Part shown: piece by piece, positions 1-5,787 of the stretch
Numbering within the stretch: position 1 is the first letter of the stretch
Layout of the letters: each line of letters opens with the position of its first letter
Source of the DNA: Pseudomonadales bacterium
GTDB taxonomy: Bacteria > Pseudomonadota > Gammaproteobacteria > Pseudomonadales > Litorivicinaceae
Direction: 5' to 3'
DNA length: 6,711 bases
Assembly: GCA_012269655.1 (NCBI GenBank)
Contig: JAAXJV010000036.1
Location: 5,735 to 12,445 of the forward strand
Translations under genes and position numbers: made by a program
The notes under the pieces: model-generated
Database searches by the model: none
Told to the model about the DNA's origin: nothing
The model's input: the letters and a program-made list of their open reading frames with translations, nothing else

Positions 1-1304
1 TGCTGGTGCAGTTCAGCCCCTGGGCACCGATCATTCTCGTTGTAGCCGCCCTCCCAGGCTTCGTGGCCGAGGCAAAGTTTTCCAATGATGCCTATCAACT
101 ATTTCGCTGGCGCTCGCAGGATCGGCGAATGCAGATGTACCTAGAAACGGTACTGGCCCGGGAAGACAGCATCAAAGAAGTTCAATTGTTTGACTTGGGC
201 GACACCTTTTTAGGGCGCTACAAATCCATTTTCCACAAGATCTTTGCCGAAACGCGCGCACTGACCATTCGCCGCGAAAGCTGGGGCTGGCTGTTAGGCG
301 TGATTGGATCGGCTGGCTTTTATGGTGCCTATGCCTGGGTCGTCTTTGACACCGTTTCAGGCCGGCTGACTTTGGGCGACATGACCATGTATTTGTTGGT
401 CTTCAAACAGGGCCAGGCAGCTGTGGCCGCCATGCTCACCGCCATTTCCGGCATGTACGAAGACAATTTATACCTATCGAATCTTTATGAGTATTTAGAA
501 CAGGACACCCTGCTTGAACCTGGCCATCGTACCGAGGGGGACAAGCCCGGCGACGGTATTCGCTTTATCGACGTGTCATTTGCCTATCCAGGCGCCAACA
601 AGCCGGCTTTAACCGATATCAATTTGCATTTAAGCCCTGGCCAGTCACTAGCATTGGTCGGCGAGAACGGCTCAGGAAAAACCACTCTGATTAAATTGAT
701 GACTCGTCTGTATAAGCCGACCCAGGGGCAAATTTTGCTGGACGGGACAAATCTTCAAGAATGGTCGGTGGAAGCACTGCGCAAGCGCGTTGGTGTAATT
801 TTCCAGGACTTTGTCCGCTACCAGTTACAGGTCGGCGAAAACATTGGTGCTGGGGACGTTGAACACTTCAACGATCAAGAGCGCTGGCATAAAAGCGCTG
901 AAAAAGGTCAGGCGGCACCCTTTATCAAAGATATGCCACAAGGCTATCAAACCCAATTAGGCCGGTGGTTCCAAGACGGGCAGGAGCTATCGGGTGGTCA
1001 GTGGCAGAAAGTGGCACTCAGCCGCGCCTTTATGCGCGAGGGAGCAGACTTGTTGGTCCTGGACGAGCCGACCGCTGCCATGGATGCCCAAGCCGAGGCG
1101 GATATCTTTGCCCAATTCCAATCCTACGCTCGAGACAAAATGGCCATTTTGATCAGCCATCGATTCTCTACGGTTCGATATGCTGACCACATTGTCGTGA
1201 TGGAGCACGGACAAATACTTGAGCGAGGCGATCACACGAGCTTGGTCGCTGAAAATGGGCGCTATGCCCACCTGTTTAATCTGCAGGCCGAGGGATATCG
1301 CTAG
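1..1304 (+). CDS. ABC exporter half-transporter, permease-ATPase fusion (5' partial)
   Basis: This is the C-terminal part of a type I ABC exporter subunit with fused membrane and ATPase domains. It would work as a dimer in the inner membrane. The reading frame is open to the left edge, so the true start and the first membrane helices lie outside the window; the GTG at 6 is probably internal. Hydrophobic stretches at about nt 15-75 and 280-350 are late transmembrane helices. The ATPase domain follows: Walker A GENGSGKTT (nt 660-686), a Q-loop in FQDF (about 801-812), signature LSGGQ (987-1001), Walker B LLVLDEP (1050-1070) and the switch histidine in ISHR (1158-1160). All catalytic residues are present, so the pump should be active. 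Substrate cannot be read from the sequence; lipid, peptide or drug export are all possible. Its stop codon overlaps the predicted -35 box of the riboswitch promoter downstream. It appears functionally unrelated to the genes that follow. Confidence 0.9.
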   Translation, partial: LVQFSPWAPIILVVAALPGFVAEAKFSNDAYQLFRWRSQDRRMQMYLETVLAREDSIKEVQLFDLGDTFLGRYKSIFHKIFAETRALTIRRESWGWLLGVIGSAGFYGAYAWVVFDTVSGRLTLGDMTMYLLVFKQGQAAVAAMLTAISGMYEDNLYLSNLYEYLEQDTLLEPGHRTEGDKPGDGIRFIDVSFAYPGANKPALTDINLHLSPGQSLALVGENGSGKTTLIKLMTRLYKPTQGQILLDGTNLQEWSVEALRKRVGVIFQDFVRYQLQVGENIGAGDVEHFNDQERWHKSAEKGQAAPFIKDMPQGYQTQLGRWFQDGQELSGGQWQKVALSRAFMREGADLLVLDEPTAAMDAQAEADIFAQFQSYARDKMAILISHRFSTVRYADHIVVMEHGQILERGDHTSLVAENGRYAHLFNLQAEGYR

Positions 1305-1330
1305 ACAAAATTGGTCGCAAAGACCAAAAT
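1302..1330 (+). promoter_or_regulatory. Candidate sigma-70 promoter for the riboswitch-dehydrogenase transcript
   Basis: TAGACA at 1302-1307 matches five of six bases of the -35 consensus. It is followed after exactly 17 bp by CAAAAT at 1325-1330, which matches four of six bases of the -10 consensus. The predicted transcription start, about 7 nt downstream, falls at 1337-1338, the first base of helix P1 of the first glycine aptamer. The -35 box starts on the stop codon of the exporter gene. The agreement in position is good but the -10 is weak, so this remains a prediction. Confidence 0.45.
1311..1327. repeat. Perfect 6-bp inverted repeat inside the promoter spacer
   Basis: TTGGTC (1311-1316) and GACCAA (1322-1327) form a perfect inverted repeat with a 5-nt centre, lying between the predicted -35 and -10 boxes and overlapping the latter. 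It could be an operator for a DNA-binding repressor. It could instead be a weak RNA hairpin ending the exporter transcript, although no T-run follows it on the + strand. On the - strand the stem is followed by TTTT. Function is unproven. Confidence 0.35.
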
Positions 1331-1337
1331 AGAGTTC

Positions 1338-1516
1338 GCAATGCGGGAGAGCGTTTTAAATAACGCGCCGAAGGAGCAACGACCCCGGAATCTCTCAGGC
1401 CAATGGACCGCGTTGCCTACTTAACATCTGGAGAGCGGCGAATAGCGCCCACCGAAGGAGCAGATCCATTATCAGCCAATCTGATATGGGCAACACTCTC
1501 AGGTACCGTGACAGAG
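1338..1516 (+). promoter_or_regulatory. Tandem (two-aptamer) glycine riboswitch
   Basis: Two copies of the glycine aptamer core are visible. Aptamer 1 has P1 1338-1346/1408-1416 (9 bp, one G-U), P2 GAGAG 1347-1351/CTCTC 1392-1396, a hairpin 1351-1355/1362-1366, and the conserved GCCGAAGGAGCAA block from 1367. Aptamer 2 has P1 TCTG 1427-1430/CAGA 1512-1515, P2 GAGAG 1431-1435/CTCTC 1496-1500, hairpin GGCG 1437-1440/CGCC 1446-1449, the matching ACCGAAGGAGCAGA block from 1451, and P3b CAGAT 1461-1465/ATCTG 1479-1483. Both carry CTCTCAGG after P2. The linker is about 10 nt (1417-1426). This is the classic paired architecture that binds two glycines. Known members sit in front of gcv genes or glycine/alanine transporters; here the regulated gene is a DadA-like dehydrogenase 48 nt downstream. 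The identification is secure; the direction of control is inferred from the expression platform. Confidence 0.95.
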
Positions 1517-1556
1517 GGGGCAAGTGCACATCACATGTGCGCGTGTAATCACGGAG
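1506..1556 (+). promoter_or_regulatory. Predicted translational expression platform of the glycine riboswitch
   Basis: CCGTGA (1506-1511), inside the 3' part of the aptamer 2 core, is exactly complementary to TCACGG (1549-1554), which covers the first two Gs of the Shine-Dalgarno GGAG (1553-1556). Between them lies a stable hairpin, GTGCACAT/ATGTGCGC (1524-1531/1535-1542, one G-U, 3-nt loop). Folding of aptamer 2 should free the ribosome site, so glycine would switch translation on. The hairpin is not followed by a T-run, which argues against control by an intrinsic terminator. The base pairing is seen; the switching is inferred. Confidence 0.55.
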
Positions 1557-1563
1557 TAAGCAA

Positions 1564-2754
1564 ATGAAAATTGCTGTCCTAGGCGCTGGAATCAGCGGCA
1601 CCACCACGGCCTATGCACTGACCGACAAAGGCCACGAAGTCACCCTTATCGATCGCGAACGATATGCCGGCATGGACACGAGTTATGCCAATGGTGGGCA
1701 ACTGTCTGCGTGCAACGCAGAAACCTGGCATCACCCGAGCACCATCCTGAAAGGCATGAAGTGGCTGTTCAAAAAGGATGCGCCACTCAAACTCAGCCTG
1801 ACGCCCAGCTGGCACAAGTACAGTTGGTTCGCTGAATTTCTGTACGCCATGCGTCACTATAAAGCGAACACCATTCACACCACCCAACTGGCCATTGCCG
1901 CGCGCGAGCATCTCACTCGAATGGCCGAGGAAGGGGGCGTTGAATTTGATCGCGTTAACAAAGGCATGATGCACATTTGTGGCACGCAAAAAGGCTACGA
2001 GCATGGGTTAAAGGTCAACGAGCTACTCCGAAAAGGTGGTTTAGAGCGACGCGCTATCACGACGGCTGAAATCAAAGAGTTAGAGCCCACTATTCATGGC
2101 GATTTCGTCGGCGGCTTCTTTACCGAAAGTGATTTCAACGGTGACATTCACAAGTATTGCCGCGGTCTGGCCGCTGCTTGTGAAAAGCGTGGTGTGCAAA
2201 CCTTGTTTGGTCGTAGTGTGGTTGATCTGGTTAACCGCAACGGTATCTACGTGACTTTTGAAGACGGCGACCAAGTGCATTTCGATGCCGTGGTTGTCTG
2301 TTCTGGTGTGGGTAGCCGAGCGTTGGCTGCCAAATTAGGCGACCGAATCAACATTTATCCGGTCAAAGGTTACAGCATCACCGTCAATCTAGATGAAGCA
2401 TCACAGGCCGCGGCTCCTTGGGTCAGCTTGAATGATGACGATGCAAAGATCGTGACCAGTCGTTTGGGTAAAGATCGTTATCGTGTTGCCGGAACCGCAG
2501 AATTCGCCGGCTACAACAAAGATATCCGCGCCGACCGGATCAAGCCCCTGGTGGAATGGACTGAAAAGTTCTTCCCGGGAATCAACACCGATCAGGTGGT
2601 GCCTTGGGCCGGTTTGCGTCCAATGATGCCGGACATGATGCCTAGAGTGATGAAGGGCAAACAACCGGGTGTGTATTACAACACCGGTCACGGACACTTA
2701 GGCTGGACAATGTCGGCGGCAACCGCCTACATGCTCGCCGATTTGGTCGACTAA
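1564..2754 (+). CDS. dadA: DadA-like FAD-dependent D-amino acid dehydrogenase
   Basis: This is a flavoenzyme of the DAO/DadA family (396 aa). It is expected to oxidise a D-amino acid (typically D-alanine), or possibly glycine, to the 2-oxo acid plus ammonia, passing electrons to the respiratory chain at the inner membrane. The N-terminus has the FAD-binding Rossmann motif GAGISG (residues 7-12) and an acidic strand end (D30). Next come TSYANGGQLS (39-48), characteristic of DadA, then GLRPMMPD (350-357) and NTGHGHLGWTM (373-383) at the C-terminal FAD site. It stops soon after that motif, so it lacks the roughly 30-residue C-terminal tail of E. coli DadA. GGAG at 1553-1556 with 7-nt spacing fixes the ATG at 1564. 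It lies directly under a tandem glycine riboswitch, which suggests its substrate or product is tied to glycine; a glycine or sarcosine dehydrogenase role is therefore an alternative. No alanine racemase gene follows it, unlike the classical dadAX operon. Confidence 0.88.
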   Translation: MKIAVLGAGISGTTTAYALTDKGHEVTLIDRERYAGMDTSYANGGQLSACNAETWHHPSTILKGMKWLFKKDAPLKLSLTPSWHKYSWFAEFLYAMRHYKANTIHTTQLAIAAREHLTRMAEEGGVEFDRVNKGMMHICGTQKGYEHGLKVNELLRKGGLERRAITTAEIKELEPTIHGDFVGGFFTESDFNGDIHKYCRGLAAACEKRGVQTLFGRSVVDLVNRNGIYVTFEDGDQVHFDAVVVCSGVGSRALAAKLGDRINIYPVKGYSITVNLDEASQAAAPWVSLNDDDAKIVTSRLGKDRYRVAGTAEFAGYNKDIRADRIKPLVEWTEKFFPGINTDQVVPWAGLRPMMPDMMPRVMKGKQPGVYYNTGHGHLGWTMSAATAYMLADLVD

Positions 2755-2768
2755 TCCGTACAAAAATT

Positions 2769-2803
2769 CCTGCCTAAGGGGATGTCATTTCGCCTTGGGC
2801 AGG
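2769..2803. terminator. Long hairpin in the dehydrogenase / BMP-protein gap
   Basis: CCTGCCTAAGG (2769-2779) pairs with CCTTGGGCAGG (2793-2803) as an 11-bp stem with one G-U and a 13-nt loop, 14 nt after the dehydrogenase stop. On the + strand only a mixed TGTAATTT follows, so it is at best a weak intrinsic terminator. On the - strand the stem is followed by AATTTTT, a better terminator signature. It may end or protect the 3' end of the dehydrogenase mRNA and insulate the next gene. Confidence 0.5.
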
Positions 2804-2809
2804 TGTAAT
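2782..2809 (+). promoter_or_regulatory. Weak candidate promoter for the BMP-protein gene
   Basis: ATGTCA (2782-2787, four of six -35 bases) and TGTAAT (2804-2809, five of six -10 bases) are spaced by 16 bp. Transcription would start near 2816, giving a leader of about 26 nt. The boxes overlap the loop and the 3' edge of the hairpin at 2769-2803. The new function after the dehydrogenase makes a separate promoter plausible, but this box pair is only a guess. Confidence 0.3.
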
Positions 2810-2841
2810 TTAAGTCCAGAATAAAAACAGGAGTTTTCCCT

Positions 2842-3831
2842 ATGTTGCGTAAAGCACTTTCGCTGGCCCTTGGCGCTGCGTTATCGGTTTCAGCTATGGC
2901 TACCGACCTAAAACCCGCCGTCGTTTATGACCTAGGTGGCAAGAACGACGGTTCATTTAACTTCGCCGCGTTTACGGGCGCCGAGCGCTTTAAAGACGAA
3001 ACTGGCGTGGCTTATCGTGATTTCGAAATCCAAAACGATGCCCAGCGCGAGCAGGCGCTGCGTAACTTCGCCCGTCGTGGATTCAACCCCGTGGTTGCGA
3101 TTGGTTTTAGCCATGGCGCCGCCGTCGAAAAAGTCGCCGCTGAATTCCCTGACACGCAGTTTGGCATCGTAGACATGGTGGTCGATCTGCCCAACGTCCG
3201 CTCAATTTTGTTCAAAGAACACGAAGGCAGCTACCTCGTTGGTTTGCTGGCTGGCATGGCATCAGACAGCAAGAAAGTTGGCTTTGTAGGCGGTATGGAC
3301 ATTCCGCTGATCCGTCGCTTTGAGTGCGGCTACAAGCAAGGTGCGATGGCCGCAGGCGCGACCGAGGTATACGGCAACATGACCGGCAACACTGGCGCGG
3401 CATGGAACGACCCAGTAAAAGGTGGCGAATTGACCAAGAGTCAGATCGACCGCGGTGCTGACGTGGTATTCCAAGCAGCAGGCGGCACCGGATTCGGTGT
3501 TCTGCAGGCGGCAGCGGATGCTGACATCCTGGGTATTGGCGTGGATTCAAACCAGAACGGCCTACACCCCGGCAAAGTCCTGACTTCTATGCTCAAGCGC
3601 GTTGACGTTGCGGTTTACAACGCCTTTAACGACTACAAGAACGATAACTGGAGCACGGGCTTTAGCGTCTTGGGTGTCGCCGAAGGCGGTGTTGACTGGG
3701 CGTTGGACGACAATAACGCTGGCCTGATCAGCGCGGACATGAAAGCCGCGGTCGAGACTGCCAAGAACAACATCATCAACGGCAACCTGCAGGTGCACGA
3801 TTACATGAGCGACAACGCTTGCCCCATGTAA
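2842..3831 (+). CDS. BMP/PnrA-family periplasmic nucleoside-binding protein of an ABC transporter
   Basis: This is the solute-binding component (329 aa) of a nucleoside-type ABC importer, related to PnrA/TmpC and the BMP family. A signal peptide is clear: MLRK, a hydrophobic core over residues 5-17, and a signal peptidase I site AMA|TD after residue 20. No lipobox cysteine is present, so it should be a free periplasmic protein. Family landmarks are DLGGKNDGSFN (30-40), VGFVGGMDIPLIRRFECGY (146-164), the GADVVFQAAGGTG block, and GVDSNQN (233-239), whose aspartate region contacts the ribose in characterised relatives. The only two cysteines, C162 and C327, could form a disulphide. AGGAG (2829-2833) with 8-nt spacing supports the start. 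A strong terminator follows, then its probable ATPase partner. Purine or pyrimidine nucleosides are the likely ligands; the nearby cytidine deaminase hints that cytidine or deoxycytidine is included. Confidence 0.9.
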   Translation: MLRKALSLALGAALSVSAMATDLKPAVVYDLGGKNDGSFNFAAFTGAERFKDETGVAYRDFEIQNDAQREQALRNFARRGFNPVVAIGFSHGAAVEKVAAEFPDTQFGIVDMVVDLPNVRSILFKEHEGSYLVGLLAGMASDSKKVGFVGGMDIPLIRRFECGYKQGAMAAGATEVYGNMTGNTGAAWNDPVKGGELTKSQIDRGADVVFQAAGGTGFGVLQAAADADILGIGVDSNQNGLHPGKVLTSMLKRVDVAVYNAFNDYKNDNWSTGFSVLGVAEGGVDWALDDNNAGLISADMKAAVETAKNNIINGNLQVHDYMSDNACPM

Positions 3832-3849
3832 TTTCAGCCTAAGCCTGAG

Positions 3850-3881
3850 ATGCGTCAGTCCTCTGGGCTGGCGCATTTTTT
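3850..3881 (+). terminator. Strong intrinsic terminator between binding protein and ATPase genes
   Basis: A 12-bp stem, 3850-3861 with 3865-3876 (two G-U pairs), closes a 3-nt loop (TCT) and runs straight into a T tract (3876-3881). It starts 18 nt after the BMP-protein stop codon and ends 14 nt before the preferred ATPase start. Since no room remains for a new promoter, readthrough probably feeds the ATPase gene. This would give much more binding protein than ATPase, a common arrangement in binding-protein transporters. Confidence 0.88.
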
Positions 3882-3895
3882 GTATGAGAGACCCT

Positions 3896-5404
3896 ATGAT
3901 CGCCCTAGAACTGATCGGAATTAGCAAGGCCTTCGGCCCTGTTCAAGCCAACCATGACATTCACCTGTCCGTTCGCCAGGGCAGCATTCATGGCATCGTC
4001 GGCGAAAACGGTGCCGGCAAAAGCACCCTGATGTCGATCATCTATGGTTTTTATGAGGCCGACAGCGGGCAGATTCGGGTTAATAACCAAGACGTCACCA
4101 TCCGCACCAGCGCGCAAGCGATCGATCTGGGCATCGGCATGGTGCATCAACATTTCATGTTGGTTGAGCCGCTCAATGCGTTAGAGAACATTGTTCTAGG
4201 CATGGAAGGTGGCGCAACCTTAAAACACGGTTTGACGCATGCTCGTCAAAAGTTGATGGAACTACAACGCGAATACGGCCTGAACTTTGATCTGAACGTT
4301 CCGGTCGGCCAGCTCCCGATTGGATCTCAGCAGCGTGTTGAAATCTTAAAAGCGTTGTATCGGGACGCAGACACCTTGATTTTAGACGAGCCCACCGGAG
4401 TCCTGACTCCAGAAGAAGCCGATCAGCTTTTTCGGGTGCTTGAGAAATTAAAAAGTCAGGGCAAAACCGTCATCCTGATCACCCACAAGCTGCGTGAAAT
4501 TATGGCCATCACCGACCGCGTCTCGGTCATGCGGCGGGGCACCATGGTCGAAACCTTAGACACGGCCAATACCAGCACAGATCACTTGGCCGAGCTGATG
4601 GTCGGCCGAGATGTCAGCTTTCGCTTGGACAAAGCGGCATGCCAACCCGGCGCGGTCAAACTTTCAGTTCAAGGATTGAACTACATTGACGACTCCGGGG
4701 TTGCGCGGCTCAAGGATGTCGGGTTCGAACTGAAAGCAGGCGAAATCCTTGGCGTCGCTGGTGTTTCCGGTAACGGCCAATCTGAACTGCTGGAAATACT
4801 TGGTGGCATGTACACCGCCTCCTCGGGCCAATTGACCCTGGGTGACAAAACCATTGATCTGGCGGAACGCTCGAATCCCACTCGACGCCGAGAAAAAGGC
4901 CTGGGCCACGTACCCGAAGATCGTCACCGGACCGGCCTGGTCACACCCTTTGAGGCCAATGAAAATACTATTCTGGGCTACCATCATCGGGGCGAATCGA
5001 GCGCCTTTATACGTCGCTCAAAGCTGGTAGAGCTGACTGCGGATCAAATGGAGCGCTATGACGTTCGACCGCCCAACCCCAAACTAAAAACCGCCAATTT
5101 CTCTGGAGGTAATCAGCAGAAACTGGTGATTGCTCGTGAAATTGAGCAAAACCCTGATGTGCTCATGGTGGGTCAACCCACCCGAGGCGTCGACATCGGC
5201 GCCATTGAAGCCATCCATACTCGACTGCTTGAGTTACGAGCCCGGGGCAAAGCCATCCTACTGGTGTCTGTCGAGTTGGATGAAATTCGCGCTTTGGCAG
5301 ATCGGGTACTGGTTATGTATGACGGGCAGATCATGGGCGAAGCCCGTCCCGATGCCAGTGACGCAGAAATGGGCCAACTGATGGCTGGGGTTATTCCGGC
5401 TTAA
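3896..5404 (+). CDS. Nucleoside-type ABC importer ATPase with two ATP-binding domains
   Basis: This is the cytoplasmic energising subunit (502 aa) with two tandem ABC domains, as in NupO/YufO and RbsA-type proteins. Domain 1: Walker A GENGAGKST (36-44), Q-loop Q85, an atypical signature PIGSQQR (141-147) instead of LSGGQ, Walker B LILDEP (161-166) and H197. Domain 2: a degenerate Walker A GVSGNGQS (289-296) with Q295 in place of lysine, a canonical signature FSGGNQQK (402-409), and Walker B followed by VGQPTRGVD (425-433) with Q427 instead of the catalytic glutamate. One hydrolytic site is thus expected per protein, as is common in this family. I prefer ATG 3896 over the in-frame ATG at 3884, because the latter is preceded only by the terminator T tract while 3896 has GAGAG 5 nt upstream. 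Its partners are the upstream binding protein and the permease on the opposite strand. Its stop is 2 bp from that of cdd. Confidence 0.92.
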   Translation: MIALELIGISKAFGPVQANHDIHLSVRQGSIHGIVGENGAGKSTLMSIIYGFYEADSGQIRVNNQDVTIRTSAQAIDLGIGMVHQHFMLVEPLNALENIVLGMEGGATLKHGLTHARQKLMELQREYGLNFDLNVPVGQLPIGSQQRVEILKALYRDADTLILDEPTGVLTPEEADQLFRVLEKLKSQGKTVILITHKLREIMAITDRVSVMRRGTMVETLDTANTSTDHLAELMVGRDVSFRLDKAACQPGAVKLSVQGLNYIDDSGVARLKDVGFELKAGEILGVAGVSGNGQSELLEILGGMYTASSGQLTLGDKTIDLAERSNPTRRREKGLGHVPEDRHRTGLVTPFEANENTILGYHHRGESSAFIRRSKLVELTADQMERYDVRPPNPKLKTANFSGGNQQKLVIAREIEQNPDVLMVGQPTRGVDIGAIEAIHTRLLELRARGKAILLVSVELDEIRALADRVLVMYDGQIMGEARPDASDAEMGQLMAGVIPA

Positions 5405-5406
5405 CC

Positions 5407-5787
5407 TTACAGATCGAACGCCGAGGGCAGCAGCTGACCCAATGTAAACAGCTGCTCGTCGCCCTTTAAATTGGCGCACGTGACCTTCGTTGCAGCGCCA
5501 CCGAATTCAGACAAACGCTGTCGACAGCCACCGCAGGGCGTCAAGACACCCTTGCCTTGCCCTAGAACATACACCTCGGCCAAACGCGCTCCGGGACGAG
5601 CCATTTGCATCTGTGCTAATGCCGATGTTTCTGCACACCAACCCTCGGGATAACTGGCGTTTTCCATGTTTGCGCCTAGAAACACTTCCCCTTCGGTGGT
5701 TTTGACGGCCACCCCAACGTGGAAATTGGAATAAGGCGCGTGAGCACACTCCCGTGCGCTCATGGCGTGCTCGCGCAAATCACTCAT
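5407..5787 (-). CDS. cdd: Cytidine deaminase (small, homotetrameric type)
   Basis: It catalyses zinc-dependent hydrolytic deamination of cytidine and deoxycytidine to uridine and deoxyuridine in the cytosol (pyrimidine salvage). At 126 aa it has the size of the tetrameric Bacillus/human class. Motifs seen: PYSNFHVGVAV (18-28), NMENASYPEGW (40-50, with N40 and E42 for ribose binding), CAE (51-53, zinc ligand C51 and catalytic E53) and PCGGC (84-88, zinc ligands C85 and C88). The residue after CAE is threonine (T54), where Bacillus and human enzymes have an arginine that balances the three thiolates. The start codon directly abuts the permease stop (TAA then ATG, no gap). AAGGAG (5794-5799) lies inside the last codons of the permease gene, so translation is probably coupled. 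Placement next to a nucleoside permease fits uptake followed by salvage. Confidence 0.95.
   Translation of the reverse strand: MSDLREHAMSARECAHAPYSNFHVGVAVKTTEGEVFLGANMENASYPEGWCAETSALAQMQMARPGARLAEVYVLGQGKGVLTPCGGCRQRLSEFGGAATKVTCANLKGDEQLFTLGQLLPSAFDL
5429..5456. repeat. Inverted repeat at the convergent gene junction
   Basis: AGCAGCTG (5429-5436) and CAGCTGCT (5449-5456) are perfect 8-bp complements with a 12-nt loop, 25 nt past the ATPase stop and inside the 3' end of cdd. No T-run follows on either strand, so it is not a classical terminator. It could mark or protect the 3' end of the + strand transcript, or simply reflect repeated Gln-Leu-type codons in cdd. Confidence 0.3.

Noticed and set aside
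1311..1327. Hairpin after the exporter gene as an intrinsic terminator on +
   Set aside because: The stem is only 6 bp and is followed by AAAT rather than a T-run. It sits inside a likely promoter spacer, so it is listed as an inverted repeat of unknown role.
1395..1607. Open reading frame of about 70 codons on the - strand across the riboswitch
   Set aside because: It lies opposite conserved RNA structure and the start of the dehydrogenase gene, and shows no recognisable protein motif.
2401..2697. Long - strand open frames opposite the dehydrogenase (also at 1579-2004)
   Set aside because: They mirror the codons of a clearly real gene and have His/Arg/Val-rich translations typical of antisense shadows.
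2842..2904. Lipoprotein signal on the binding protein, as in Borrelia and Treponema relatives
   Set aside because: There is no cysteine near the cleavage region; AMA|TD is a standard signal peptidase I site.
3212..3550. 112-codon - strand open frame opposite the binding-protein gene
   Set aside because: The composition is Arg/Cys/Pro-rich and without domain character, and the + strand gene accounts for the region fully.
5321..5348. Inverted repeat GACGGGC/GCCCGTC near the ATPase 3' end as a terminator for the - strand unit
   Set aside because: No T-run follows on the - strand and the repeat falls in ordinary codons; GC-rich chance pairing is likely.
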